In this document: positions 37,461 to 49,537 of the stretch, in pieces
Position numbering within the stretch: position 1 is the stretch's first letter
Layout of the letters: the number at the start of each line of letters is the position of its first letter
NCBI GenBank assembly: GCA_016630905.1
Contig: WBMQ01000011.1
Coordinates: 186,001 to 250,000, forward strand
Source: Capillidium heterosporum
Lineage: Eukaryota > Entomophthoromycota > Entomophthoromycetes > Entomophthorales > Capillidiaceae
Direction of reading: 5' to 3'
DNA length: 64,000 nt
The notes under the pieces: generated by a model
What the model was told of the DNA's origin: nothing
Databases searched by the model: none
The model's input: only the letters and a program-made list of their open reading frames with translations
Made by a program: the position numbers and the translations under genes

Positions 37461-37533
37461 GGGGTTGTAGCTCAATTGGTAGAGCGCTCGCTTTGCATGC
37501 GAGAGGCACGGGGATCGAAACCCTGCAGCTCCA
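37461..37533 (+). tRNA. tRNA-Ala (anticodon UGC)
   Basis: The 73-nt sequence folds into a full cloverleaf: acceptor GGGGTTG paired with CAGCTCC, which includes the G3:U70 wobble that identifies alanine tRNA; D-arm TAGCTCAATTGGTAGAGC; anticodon stem CTCGC/GCGAG with loop TTTGCAT (anticodon TGC); T-arm CGGGG/CCCTG with loop ATCGAAA; discriminator A. There is no intron. A T-rich run (ATTTTTTG) directly downstream is a good RNA polymerase III terminator. A- and B-box sequences are intact. Confidence 0.96.
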
Positions 37534-38211
37534 TTTTTTGCTGTTCGTTGTAACCAGTGATCTTCAAGTCAGCGTATGTGAGTCCTGCTCAAGGTTTCTT
37601 TAGTTGCTAGCCCCAAATACATTTTTGAAACACCTATATTCGAATGACCTTTAGCATTCAGTTTATATTCTCAGCTATCAAAACCCTGAGAATGTTTTGG
37701 TACATTCTTCATCTGTATATAAGATCGTCTAAAGAACGACATCCTAAGTGCTATTCCCATATATCCTTATTTTTTACAGAATGGGAGACCTTTGATTGAT
37801 AAAAATAGGATAGCTCTATGGAAAATTGATTATAGCAAATGGTTGTAAAGAACTCACAACTTTTTTAGTAACAAGGTATATGTGCAAGTGTAGATAACCT
37901 GGTTCCCTTGTTTATATTATGTATTCTCTATTGATTCTTTTTGAATAGAAAGATATTTGGCTGGTGATTTTCTAAACTTCAATAAAGCTGTTGAAATCTA
38001 GTGTCAAATCCTTAATTGAGAATCTTTTATTAGAAATTTATAACATTAGATTAATAAAACCAAAAATATAAATCTTCTAAACATAGATAGGATGATAGGA
38101 AAGTTTAAAGCATTTATACCATATATATTTATTTACAAATATAATGATGATAAGGTGGAGTAATGAATAGATTGTCTTTCTACGATATACAACGGTGCTA
38201 CCTCTCAAACC
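37534..38211. other. Intergenic, no gene seen
   Basis: Between tRNA-Ala and the 3' end of the 38-kb cysteine-rich gene. The Pol III T-run terminator is at its left edge; nothing else is supported. Confidence 0.4.
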
Positions 38212-38910
38212 TTAGAGCAAAAGTCTGTGTACATATCCTGGGCAATGAGATACATCAAACCCGATTGAACCCGTATCCGAATCCCCACAAGATTTATCAG
38301 CCGGCATATTATCACAAATCCATTTACCGTTGGACCAAGCCCAACATTGAGGTGCATCCATCCTAGTAAAAGGGATGGTAAACTCCCCTTTGTAGGTACA
38401 CGAATCGTAGACAGAAGGACAGGTGTTCAATGGATTATAACCAGGGCAGCTGGAAATATCGATACCAGTAGATCCAGTATCTGAATACCCACAGCTTTTA
38501 TCTTTGGGTTTGTTGTCACATACCCATTTACCATTTGTATAAGCCCAACATTGGGGTGCACCTTTGCGAGTGAAGGGGATGTCAAACTCCCCTTTGAAGC
38601 GGCATGAATCATAAGTAGATGGACAGGTGGACTCGGGATTGTAGCCAGGGCAAGAGGAGACATCGATGGAAGATGAGCCAATATCGGAATCAGCACAGGT
38701 TTTACCAGTAGGTTTGTTGTCACAGATCCAGTTGCCGTCCTTACGGCCCCAGCATTGAGGGGCACCTTTACGGGTGAAGGGGATGTCAAACTCCCCTTTG
38801 AAACGGCAAGTGTCATAGGTTGATGGACATTGGGGTTGAGAGGTAGTGTCAATGGAAGCTGCCTGGTGGAAAGCTACGAGAGATGAGATGAGGATGGCGC
38901 TAAACTGCAT
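38212..38910 (-). CDS. Secreted three-module cysteine-rich repeat protein, intact
   Basis: The ATG at 38910 opens an uninterrupted 232-residue frame. A signal peptide (MQFSAILISSLVAFHQAAS) is followed by three modules, each with six cysteines spaced C-x6-C-x17-C-x9-C-x8-C-x14-C. Module 1 is first-type (QCWGRKDGNWICDNKP), module 2 is middle-type (QCWAYTNGKWVCDNKP), and module 3 is last-type (QCWAWSNGKWICDNMP) ending in CPGYVHRLLL. Conserved positions outside the cysteines are YD before Cys2, FKGEF, IPFT, the aromatic W residues next to Cys3 and Cys4, and the Asp-rich turn before the last cysteine. With 18 cysteines, an extracellular disulfide-bonded protein is likely. I do not recognise the module as a known domain; function unknown. 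Confidence 0.88.
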   Translation of the reverse strand: MQFSAILISSLVAFHQAASIDTTSQPQCPSTYDTCRFKGEFDIPFTRKGAPQCWGRKDGNWICDNKPTGKTCADSDIGSSSIDVSSCPGYNPESTCPSTYDSCRFKGEFDIPFTRKGAPQCWAYTNGKWVCDNKPKDKSCGYSDTGSTGIDISSCPGYNPLNTCPSVYDSCTYKGEFTIPFTRMDAPQCWAWSNGKWICDNMPADKSCGDSDTGSIGFDVSHCPGYVHRLLL

Positions 38911-38958
38911 ACTGTAAATGTTACTTTGTTGTAGTAAATTGGAAGAAATTTGATTTCT

Positions 38959-39005
38959 TTTATACCTTATTTCTATATAGTATTACTACTAAAATTATTT
39001 TTAAC
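38959..39005 (-). promoter_or_regulatory. Family promoter of the 38-kb cysteine-rich gene
   Basis: On the minus strand, GTTAAAAATAATTTTAGTAG (distal) and TATAAA at 38964-38959, which lies 49-54 nt before the ATG. It is nearly the same box as at 13093. Confidence 0.6.
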
Positions 39006-41786
39006 TTTAACTATGATATGGATGCACTGATAATCTTTTAGACACATGCGATATCCCTACCTTTACGATTCTACTTTATAAAATTTATCCGCTTGTTCAT
39101 CAAAGTTTCCAAAAAAAGAAGGTTTGAAACAAATGTCTATTTTTAGCCAATTTTGCCTTGAAACTGTCAAAGTGAAGCAGGTAATATCAAAGCTTGAGGA
39201 ATTTCAGTCCTTATAAAATTGAATTGGGTGATAAGGAAGATCCAGTACGTTACTAATAAACTATATATATGAGATATATCCTAAATCGAGAAATATCTCA
39301 ATTACCTTTTAATAGAATTCTGCATATGTCATGTTCAAAAATCCTTTACTTGTTCTTATAAGTTCGAATTGTAAGCTATCTTTTAAAATTTCTAGATAAA
39401 AGTATATTGAGTTTAAAGTAAATTTGGAATTTACATAATATTATAGCATATATTTAAAGTAAATATTTATGCTATATATTTAAGTATGGTATTCTATTTA
39501 TAAAGGCTATAAATGTGATTTAAATGAGCGCGAGAAATTCGGATTCTGAATACTAGTTATGCTATACGTTCTTGTGAAATTTCTGTAAATATACTAATTT
39601 CTCTAGATGTACTATGTATACTTTTATTAAATATTGTGAAATAATATGTTTTAACTGATAAATATTTTTAAGAAGATACTATCTCAAGCAGGGAGGTATA
39701 CTTTAAGGACATCGAAATTTTCATTTTGGATGAACGGTGGCATACTGGAATAATATATCTATGAAAAAGTTAAATATCACCTAAAAAATAAATTTTAACT
39801 GCACAATTAAAGTCTTTAACTTACATCTTAGCTAGAGCATCGTTTACTAAACAAATGGTAATATAGCTAGCAACCTCAGTAAATTCACCTAAAAAACTAT
39901 GTTATATAAAGATACTATATTCTAATATATTTGAAAATAAAAACAAAACTTTTACTATAAATATGTTTATATACGAATTTAAACAATATTAAAATATAAT
40001 ATACTGTATCCTCCTATTAATTTTTAATACCTATGAGCTAATTTTATATACGTAGTTTGGACAATTTAAACTATCGTTTGAAGAGGTATCCGCTTGTTAA
40101 GCTATAACCTGTATAGTTGGAGACATTGATATCAATTGATATAAATATGAATCTATCTAGTAAATTTTGAATAGTAGATCCAGCTGCTACATCTACGATC
40201 CTACTGTTTGGACAAATTTGATAAAGGTGTCCGAACTTCAACTTGGAACAGGCAGGAATAGTGAATAAAAGTAATGAGCCACCATTAAGAATTTAAAAAA
40301 CCGTAATCATCAGGTGTATGGTATTATCTTTGGCTTAAGGATGAGGTTAGGGGAAGTTCACCTGCAAGAAAGCATTTAGGATTACCAGCAAGCCATTGAT
40401 GCATCGAAATTCTGTGGCAAAGGTAGGTTGGTAAGAGGCAAGTGTATAGCAGGAGTTGGATCCAAAATAAGGGAAGTAGAATGTATACTTGTATATGAAG
40501 GGTTTCAGAAATGTATATAAAGTATACATGTAAAATAATGAAGAGCAGGCAGTTTAATGTCAATGAAATGCTGAATTTAGTTCGAACCACAACTACCCTA
40601 CCGTATGATAACCTCTTTATGGCAATGGTGGCAATGTACTTCATACTTGAAGCTATATTTTACTCATTAGTTGTAATGAATTGGATAAAATAGATTTGCT
40701 TTTCTATTTTAGCTCGATATAGCATCATTACAAAATTGATCAACTATTTTTAATTTGAATGTATTAATGGTGTTTGGCATATATCATCTTCGCATCTTGT
40801 AAATCTAGACCATTTTATTAAAAAATCATGCATCATTAACTGCATTTTCAATCTTGTAGATCTACCACCTATAACTCAATATTTTCTAAAATTGAGACTA
40901 AAAGCTAAGGTCGACTTTTAGTACTTTTGATTTGAAGTTGTTTGAGATGAATCACTAGCACAATAAGTCGAGTTGAAAGCATCTTTGTATTTAGAAGTTC
41001 TACATCAAAGATTATATTTGCATTAGGCTATTGGGTATACATCAAAATTAATTATAGTATGTATTTGAAAAGTCTTAGTATGAAGTATTTATATGGACTT
41101 TATAGTCCATTTCGAATATATCATCATAATTCATGAGATTTTGACTTCATATACCACTAGTAATCGATATGCTATATTTCACCATTAAAATTAATCAGCT
41201 TCAACATCAACATATCAGTGTGTTAATATTTTGGTGCCAAAGTGTTTACATTTTGGTTTAGTTGTACCAAAGTCAAAAAGGTTGGTACTGATCAAGTAGT
41301 AGAGAAAGAGAAATGAGATATATATGATAAATATTTCTTATATACCGAGCAAAATGATTCTACTAAATTGATGGGTACATCCTAGGAAATACTATCTCTA
41401 GTAAAATGGTAAACCCAATGGGAACAATCCTTCAAATTACTACATCAAGCAAACTCACAGCTAAGGACAACAAATCCTCAGCTTTGAATAAATGGATGCG
41501 TCCACAGAAAGAAATATCCAATATATAAGTTAAACATTGTTTAATATTAGGCTGGAGCTCTATTCGATCACACCTATTATTATATATTGTATCTAGAATT
41601 TAATTTATCAAATCATTAGCAGTGGAATCATCAACTTTGATAAGCTTGCTACAACTGCGACTTATACGACTGAATATAAACCTCTAAACGCATTTAAATT
41701 GAATAAGTTGTTCTATATATGTTTATTTATTGATATAAAATATGCTAAAATGAAATCTGTATTATCATTCCAGTTAACTCCAAAGT
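39006..41786. other. Long AT-rich intergenic stretch
   Basis: No gene is supported. Near 39140-39180 the sequence resembles other upstream regions of the cysteine-rich family (TCTATTTTTAGCC followed by TTGAAACTGTCAAA). At 40324-40693 short overlapping frames on both strands are hydrophobic; one (40511-40693, +) follows a TATAAAG and ends with a membrane-like stretch, but there is no family match. Confidence 0.35.
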
Positions 41787-42490
41787 TTACAGATAAAGTC
41801 TGTGTATATATCCAGGACAACTGGAAATATCGAATCCAGTCGATCCCGTATCAGAGTACTCACATGATTTATCTTTAGGTTTGTAATCGCAGACCCACCT
41901 CCCATCGATATAAGCCCAACATGGTGGTGCATTCTCCCAAGTTAAATTTATATCAAACTGTCCTTTAAACTTACACTTATCGTAGGTAGAAGGACACGTG
42001 TTGGCTGGATTATAGCCTGGGACAGTTAGAGATATCCATACCAGTAGATCCAGTGTCTGAGTACCCACAGCTTTTATCTTTAGGTTTATTGTCGCATACC
42101 CACTTCCCATTGGTGTAAGCCCAGCATTTGGGAGCTCCTTTGCGAGTGAATTCAATGTCAAAAGAACCTTTGAACCTGCATTTATCGTAAGTTGATGGGC
42201 AAGTTAGTAGTGGGTTGTACCCAGGGCAACTCGAGATATCAACATAAGATGGACCGACATCAGTTGTGGCGCAAGTCTTTCCACTAGGTTTGTTATCACA
42301 GATCCAACTATTACCCCTACGCCCCCAGCATTTCGGGTGCACCTTTGTCAGTAAAGGGGATGGTAAGTTGGCCTTTGAAGCGGCAGCTGTCGTAGGTCGA
42401 TGGACATTGCAGATGATATTGAGAGTTGGGTTCGACGGTAGCAGCTCGTAAGAAGGCTAGCAAAGAAATAATAGTCACAATAGACCTCAT
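41787..42490 (-). pseudogene. Three-module cysteine-rich repeat gene with two single-base frameshifts
   Basis: From the ATG at 42490 (signal peptide MRSIVTIISLLAFLRAATV) the frame breaks in module 1. There the run GCACCCGAAATGC carries one extra base before the QCW-type site (plus-strand GGG at 42335-42337), and the second frame takes over. A second break lies at the end of module 2, where TGTCCCAGG has one C more than the usual TGTCCAGG (plus-strand GGG at 42019-42021). Module 3 then reads cleanly to CPGYIHRLYL and the stop at 41787. Apart from these two C-run insertions all modules look healthy, with 18 cysteine positions in place. It is either a young pseudogene or affected by homopolymer errors. 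A TATA box lies at 42549-42544 on the minus strand, 54-59 nt before the ATG. Confidence 0.75.
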
Positions 42491-43173
42491 ACTTAAAATG
42501 CTATCAGCTAATTTTTTATAAATTGTGATCAATTAGTTTAGCTTTTATACATAAAATTTATTCTAGCATTGATGGTAAAGTTGCTTTTAACTATTACGTC
42601 CAAATCAAATATAGAATAGCTTTTTCTAATTATATAGTCTACTTGCCTTTGGCTGCATATTATAAGATCGGATATAAGTTTAACAAAGCTTCCTAAAATT
42701 AGATAGGTATGGAAGTTAAAATCTATTTTGAAACTTTTGGATCGCTGTCAAGAGCAGTAATATCAAGGCTTGAACGCTTTCCATCGTGCTTGCTAAAAAG
42801 TTCAAGTGACTAAATTGGCTGTTGATGTAATAGCCATTTATCAATAGTAGAGTTGGATACTACTGATTTTATAATACTTTGTAATTTTATTTTGATCATC
42901 TTGAAATGAAAGTTTCAATATTAAGTGAAGGCCTTTATCTATATAACTAAAATATATCCTTGTATAGCTAAAAATACATCCAATTACCGGATATCTGTAA
43001 AAACTACCACTCAATTTTAAATTAATATATACTTAATATCCTATTTAAACGATATATATATTAGAAACTCTTTTTCCATAAGGCACTTCTCCATTCCATT
43101 CTTCATATAAAAGTCTTTGTTGTGTGCTTTGATAACGATCTCCAAAAATTATTGGAAGCCTCCAGCTCCTTCC
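42491..43173. other. Upstream region of the 42-kb cysteine-rich gene
   Basis: Contains the TATAAA (42549-42544, minus), a GTTAAAAGCAACTTT box (about 42592-42578, minus) that is a variant of the family element, and further family-like upstream text near 42715-42770. No coding frame. Confidence 0.45.
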
Positions 43174-44316
43174 AATACTATGATATGAATATAGTATCAA
43201 TTTAGAAATTGAACTCATAATTTGTTCAGAAGTCTTCCAATCAACTTGATATTTCTTTTATATATCCTTCAAAAACTGATCTATAGCTCTTAAATTAAAT
43301 TTATGACACCACATTTACAAAAAAGGAAATATATGTACACTATAAACTTTTGCATATATAGAAATAGTTTATTAGAAGAAACCCAAACCTCAAAGATAAA
43401 GCTTATGTTTGTAGCCAGGGCAGTTGGAGACATCAAAGCCAATGGATCCCAAATCAGAGAACTCACAGGACTTGTCCTTAGGCTTGTTATCACAAATCCA
43501 TTTGCTGTTGGACCATGCCCAGCACTGTGGAGCGTTCTCCCTAGTTAGCGGGATTTGAAACTCCCCTTTAAAGCTGCATTCATCATAGATTGAAGGACAG
43601 GTGTTCAACGGGTTGTAACCAGGACAAGAAGAAACATCGATGACAGAGAATGGATGTCGGAATCGGCACAAGATTTGCCAGCAGGCTTGTTGTCACAGAT
43701 CCAGTTGCCGTTGAGACGGCCCCAACATTGAGGAGCACCTTTCTGAGTGAAGGGGATGGTAAACTCGCCTTTGAACTTACAGCTGTTGTAAGTGGAGGGA
43801 CAGCTGATATTGATGGTGGTGGCTTGATTGAGAGCTACTAAGGAGGAAAGGAGGATGGCAATGTAGTGCATATTGAGAGATTGTTTAATTCAAGTGTTTG
43901 TTGTATAAAAGTTTGAAGAGACAGCTACTGTTTATATACCAAACTATCCAGTGCGGAGGGTTATTTTTAGTATCGTATTTCAATCAGCTTTACTTATCAA
44001 ATCCACCACATAGTGTGCCTATTTACCCTCCTACCTTCAACAGCTGCATCTTGCAAAACTTACTGGAATTTGTGGGGATTTGAAGCAGAAATCTATTTTT
44101 AAATCTTTTGCTTTGAAACTGACGAAATGGGGAAGGTTTGTCAAAGTTTGAAGAATAGCGCTGTTTACAAAAGTTCTGTAGTGGGTGGTAGGGCAAATTG
44201 GTTGCAGCATACTTTGATGTAAGTGGTAGAGTTTGGTAATATATATAGAATCTATACCAGGTTGGTAGGCATCTCAGCTACATTGAAGTATGATGGCAGG
44301 TATGTCGAGTCTAAAA
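43174..44316. repeat. Left arm of a 1.1-kb inverted repeat
   Basis: Reverse complement of 49093-50232 with very few differences. Those seen are a missing A near 43645, a missing base in the GAGGTTTGGG region near 43392, and a 5-base difference at the outer edge. It contains a cysteine-rich gene with about 450 bp of upstream sequence and 200 bp of downstream sequence. The arms flank a 4.8-kb spacer that contains the DOMON-b561 gene. Confidence 0.9.
43390..43871 (-). pseudogene. Two-module cysteine-rich repeat gene, frameshifted copy
   Basis: The ATG at 43871 opens a signal peptide (MHYIAILLSSLVALNQATT) and module 1. The frame then shifts at about 43645, where one base is missing compared with the copy in the other arm (CTCTGTC against CTCTTGTC). 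Module 2 continues in the next frame to CPGYKHKLYL and the stop at 43390. Otherwise the sequence is practically identical to the intact gene at 49538-50020. The single lesion between two such similar copies suggests that it is recent or an assembly/read error. Confidence 0.8.
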
Positions 44317-46464
44317 TATCCATCTATACAGCTTTATTTTGAATTATATTAGATATAGATTGAATCATTGGTTATCTATCAAGACTTTCTGTATTTTAAA
44401 AATGTAATGGAGTAGGATATCTAATATGTTTACCAAATGCTGAAACTATTTACTTTTTACCATCTAAATGTGTTAGCTACTCATTCTAATATCTTTCATC
44501 ATTTGGAGTCCAACTCTAAAAAAGCTTGGGAAGATTTCCATTTGAAAACTATTTTTTGCTGGTTGCAGACCAAATACATGGATATAGTAATTGTAGGTTA
44601 TTTTCAACTTCAACTTTGAATTTACCAATACAAATTTCAAATACACCTTCCAGCATTTGCAGTCTTTTATAAGGCTGCCCAAATATGGGATCGCTTCGAT
44701 GAGGTTGGCACCACTTATTCCATAGTTCAGCTATCGATATACAGCTTTTACAGTCAATTGATATATATAGATCGCATTTTCTACAATTTACTTAAACGAG
44801 TTTTAGGATAAAAGATAGGGCAGTGACTTGAATATGATTAGAGCTTAACAGTAACAGAACAACTGACTATCAACTACAACCGCTCCTTTGCATGTAAAAA
44901 CGAACTAGAACTTTAGAAAAAGTAACTTGGGCAACTATTTACAAGTATTAGCCAGCTGTATCTAGTGACAGATACATCCTCTATATTGCAATCTTTAATA
45001 CAGAGAACTCATATACGATATAAAGTAGTAGGTAAAAATATGACCTTCTTTTTATGTAGATAAAGATATTAGCACTGCTGTTGATCCTATTTGAAAGCTA
45101 CTTTTACGTGGCTTGTAAGTACGACTATGGCTAACTGCCAATTTATAGGTTTTCAGGGTCTTTATAGTAATATTGCAAATTATAGAAGTTTTCGAATCCT
45201 TCTAAATTTGGGTATCAATCCACCTACTTTTAGGCTTAGACTGTTATATCCCTACTTCCTTTTAGCTGTGTGGATTGCAAGTATGCAAGGACATCATTCG
45301 ATCTAGATTCCATAATGTTGACTTTACTTATAAACAAGTTTTAACTTCCTCTCAAGTGAGCTGGTCTACTCTATATAAAGTATTGTGGTTGATACGATCT
45401 TATCAATAGAGGTGTTGAAAGACCCTTTTACCCCTCTATCCATTTTTAGATGCGTATACTCGTTTTGATGCCATAATATGCAGTGACTCAATTTACGACC
45501 TACCAGATCTTTATTTCTGTAAAAAGTATTCAAGATGGATCTATTTAGGTAAAATTCCAAACCATCTGTTTACATTATAAGGATCAAATTGTATACTATA
45601 TCGAATAACCTGTGCCCACTACTTATGACTTTGATTTTCTAGTGGGGGTATACCTTTTAAAGAGCACCGCAACCTTTTGCTGCAGTGTAGTAAAGTTGGA
45701 AACCTGTTTAGATGTACTAGTTGCAAGTCACCAGCAAAATTTCTGCCTATCTTGCAGAAAGTGTAGCTCTGAGATTGAGGCAGTTTGTCGGAATTGGCAG
45801 GTATCGATCAAAGATTGGATGTTTGCAAGTTGGTGGAAACTGGCAGTTTAAAGCTAGGCTCATAAGTTGGATTTGATATTGAAATCATCGGCTCTTTTCT
45901 TTCCATTGAGAAGGGGTACCAAGACCTTCACGAGAACAAGACCCACGCTCAATTTGATAAAGTTTGCTTTGCAGCACTTGTTTCTATTTAAAAGCAAGTT
46001 ATGATTCGGTTTGGTTAGCAAATAGTTTGCCATCATATTGAGTCTATTGTAAACTCGCTGTCTATTATACATATAAACCAATCCGCTTCCCTGTAAGACA
46101 CTACATCCTTAAAATAGGTTCCGTTTCAAGCCAGCCGGCTTTAGGTTTCATCAACCTACCCCTTTGGTACGATAGTTCACCCCAAAGACGTAAAAAGTAA
46201 ACCAAGTTCACTAAGTTTTATACATAAGGCGTCGTTCAAGTTCCCGTGACCACTGCCTACTTGAAAAGGCCGATTAATTAAAGAAGAATTGCACCATAAT
46301 CCTAAGTTAAGCAAGTCACCCGAGGACTCACCAACTTTGATCAGTCAAAATTTTCAAGTCACGACTTGAAAATTTTAAAGTTAAATCAACATACTACCAA
46401 ATTTATAGCTAATTTGCAAAGAACAATCAAGGTTTACTAATAATTCTCAATAGAAAAGCAGGAC
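44317..46464. other. Gene-poor stretch, possible membrane-protein relic
   Basis: No intact gene is supported. A 71-codon plus-strand frame (45091-45306) reads TTMANCQFIGFQGLYSN and a later hydrophobic run. It is faintly like the TM3 region of fungal rhodopsin-type receptors, but surrounding frames are broken and the resemblance is weak. Another frame at 45612-45851 has clustered cysteines without a known pattern. Confidence 0.25.
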
Positions 46465-46470
46465 TATAAA
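46465..46470 (+). promoter_or_regulatory. TATA box of the DOMON-b561 gene
   Basis: TATAAA in a purine-rich context, 50 nt before the ATG at 46520. Confidence 0.4.
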
Positions 46471-46519
46471 TTGAATAGGAAGTACATAGATACCTATTAA
46501 CTCCAAATTAATAATCAAG

Positions 46520-47772
46520 ATGATCGTTCTAAAGATCTTTAGTATTGTAACCTACTTCTTCATCTTCAGTATAACAAGTAACTAACTTTTCCTATTTGAA
46601 CTGCAAAGCTAATTTTACGCTGTAGCTTGTGTAAAGATATGCCCTACCAACTCGGCGTTCTGTATAGACGTGGAGAAATTAAAAAGTGATGCCATTCAAT
46701 TCACCTTGACCGGGCCTACTAACCTAGGCTACATGTCCATCGGTATAGGGGAGACTATGGTCGATTCTGACATCTACGTACTATACACAATCATCGAATT
46801 ATACTAAAATTAAACTCCATGTAGATTGGTTGGTTCAAAGACTCCAAACCCCAGGTAGTCTACCGTAAAGGCATTGGGTACAAGCAGCCAGCAGTCGTTG
46901 AAGCTAGTAGCTCCACCTTAACTTTGAACGAAGCGTCTAAACTGAACGTCCAAGCTACCAACAATCAAAACCAGAATATAAAGTTCCAAGTATCTAATCT
47001 GCAGTCCTTGAACTACTTCAAGACTCTCAATAGCAACAGTTCCAGCTCACCTGATTTTACAAACTTCCCCATCATCTGGGCCTCCAGTCTCAAACTGCCT
47101 AGTGAAACTGGCACTGTGAGCAAGCATGACAAATTCGGCAGCCTAAAACTGAACCTCATGGATTCAAAAGTGGAAGCTACCAATACAAAAACCCCTACCA
47201 GCACTATAATCTTATGGCATGGCATCATAATGCTGGTAGCTTGGTTAGTTTTACCAAGTTTGGCTATCTTTGTGGCCAAGTATTTGAAATCCAAACTGGG
47301 AGTTTGGTGGTTCCGACTACATTTCTCGTTGTTCATTGTCACCGGAGTTTTATCGGTGTTGGCCATTTTGATCATCTACTTCAGCCAAGGTATTGAGGTC
47401 AACAACTACCATAGTGTAAGTATACCACCTTCTAACTACTACTAACAGTTTTTGATATAGATCGTAGGATTTGTCATAATAGGCATCTACGTTATACAAA
47501 TGATTTTGGGGATAGTTATTGATCGGCTGTGGGATAAGGATCGTATAACTATACCTTGGTACGATAAACTGCACTGGTATTTGGGTAGGGGAATATTTGG
47601 TTTGGCTTTAGTTAATATCTGCTTCGGTATCCTGCTACTTGAGGAACAGTCTTACTTCTGGGTAGCTTTCGGTTTATTGACGTTTGCCATCGTAATCGCC
47701 TTTGGCGCTGGTCAGACTCGCTATTTAGCTAGGAGGAAGTTGGTTGTATATGTTGGCAAAGAATTTGAATAA
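46520..47772 (+). CDS. DOMON-cytochrome b561 membrane protein (four exons)
   Basis: Exons 46520-46577, 46626-46777, 46825-47415 and 47461-47772 join to 370 residues. A signal peptide (MIVLKIFSIVTYFFIFS) leads to a DOMON domain with LGYMSIGIGETMVDSDIYIG, the typical 'G..M..aD' edge strand. It ends near SLKLP. Five membrane helices follow in the C-terminal half, with histidines suited to haem binding in LWHG (~202), FRLHF (~236), NNYHS (~266) and KLHWYLGR (~305). Such proteins carry electrons from ascorbate-type donors across membranes or reduce ferric iron at the cell surface; substrate unknown here. Introns are 43-48 nt with GT..AG ends and a TACTAAC-like site. The gene lies alone between the arms of the inverted repeat. 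Confidence 0.88.
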
Positions 47773-48345
47773 ATATTTTGTATTGGATTAAAGTTTATTT
47801 TTGCAAGCAGATCTCATTGTTAGATAGATTTGCGATATATGAATTGAAGATTAGCAAATTTACAAAATTTTTGTAGGATATTGGATTATTTGTTTGAAAC
47901 GTTCTAGATCTATAAAGGAAATAGTACCGATGTTAACCTAACTTATACTTTTATGGCTATAGTTGTTAGGGAAGTATGAAGTTGATTGGCAAAGTTTCTA
48001 AACCCTATTTTGCTTTGATTGAATCAAAATGTTCGTCAAATTTTGAAATATTAATATTGAATAGTAACTCACCTATAAATTTGATATAAACCTAATAAAA
48101 TATCGACTTGCTTATTTTTACTGGATTTATAAATATGTTTTAGCTCAATTGTAAATTTTCTACACTATATAATGGGATATGTTTTGTTATACCACCACCA
48201 ATTCCCGCATTTTAAAACTCATTAACATTTACTGTAGTGTCAAATTAACAGAAGGATGCATCCCAACATCTCAAAACATTTGACTTATTCCAACAAAGGA
48301 TCGCTTTATCCGTTCAAAGTTATACGGAAAACATCTTTGCTAAAG
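47773..48345. other. Intergenic, no gene seen
   Basis: The 3' flank of the DOMON-b561 gene, AT-rich, without coding or RNA signals. Confidence 0.4.
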
Positions 48346-48594
48346 CTATATATTAAAACCAGTATCAATGGACGGAACGGATATAGTGGTAGTTTGATTA
48401 CCTACCGACAAAAGTAACCTTCTAACTTCACGAGCGTGATCTATTGCTAACCCAACCTGCCTGTATACAAAGTGGCAATGCTCCTGTTTATAAATATCGG
48501 TACGGAATCGATATCCGATTTTAAAGTTTAGGGTATAAAATTTCGGATGACCTTTAGAGATGTATCTTGCTAAACACAAGGTAGCATCATTTAA
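48346..48594 (-). pseudogene. Unidentified coding fragment without a start
   Basis: On the minus strand an 82-codon frame reads like real protein (YNLNDATLCLARYISKGHP, then RQVGLAIDHAREVRRLLLSV). It has richer codon use than its surroundings but no ATG; stops lie directly upstream. It may be an exon of a gene whose other exons I could not join, or a fragment of a decayed gene of the LRR class. No family is recognised. Confidence 0.35.
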
Positions 48595-49438
48595 GTTGTA
48601 CTTTACTACTAGAGATGTGATAAATCGTTAAATCTATCCCGATTACTTGAATTTATATTGTTAAATAAGCTTAGTAAAAGTATAAAAACTATATATACTC
48701 GAATCAAGCTAATAGGCCTTTGGTTTACAAAATGGGTTATAATTTTATTACTAGTCTACAACCTATTACTATTCCCAAAAAGGACACATTGATATACTAA
48801 CTTATTCGATAGAAACTATAGCTCTATAGCTGATTATTTATCCTATCTATTATATGCTACAAAATCCTCATAAAAGAGAGGAGCAACTTTTAAAATATAA
48901 GATACCGCTAGGGTAATATAAGATACTGATACATCATTTATATCTCCGGTAGCTCAATTTCAAAATCTTAATATATTTAAGCACAGCATCGTGCATAAGT
49001 GAATATTCTAGTGCATAGAATTTCGGTAGATGTTTAGCAATCCAATGTAATTTCACCTCTACAAGCATATATTAGAAATGTGTAGACAGATGTTTTAGAC
49101 TCGACATACCTGCCATCATACTTCAATGTAGCTGAGATGCCTACCAACCTGGTATAGATTCTATATATATTACCAAACTCTACCACTTACATCAAAGTAT
49201 GCTGCAACCAATTTGCCCTACCACCCACTACAGAACTTTTGTAAACAGCGCTATTCTTCAAACTTTGACAAACCTTCCCCATTTCGTCAGTTTCAAAGCA
49301 AAAGATTTAAAAATAGATTTCTGCTTCAAATCCCCACAAATTCCAGTAAGTTTTGCAAGATGCAGCTGTTGAAGGTAGGAGGGTAAATAGGCACACTATG
49401 TGGTGGATTTGATAAGTAAAGCTGATTGAAATACGATA

Positions 49439-49478
49439 CTAAAAATAACCCTCCGCACTGGATAGTTTGGTATATAAA
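49439..49478 (+). promoter_or_regulatory. Family promoter of the 49.5-kb cysteine-rich gene
   Basis: CTAAAAATAAC at 49439-49449 and TATAAA at 49473-49478, 60-65 nt before the ATG. The same elements exist in the other arm. Confidence 0.6.
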
Positions 49479-49537
49479 CAGTAGCTGTCTCTTCAAACTT
49501 TTATACAACAAACACTTGAATTAAACAATCTCTCAAT

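Noticed and set aside
45091-45306. Fragment resembling a piece of a rhodopsin-type receptor
   Set aside because: Only one short phrase is suggestive, and neighbouring frames do not supply other membrane helices in order. Kept only as a note in the intergenic entry.
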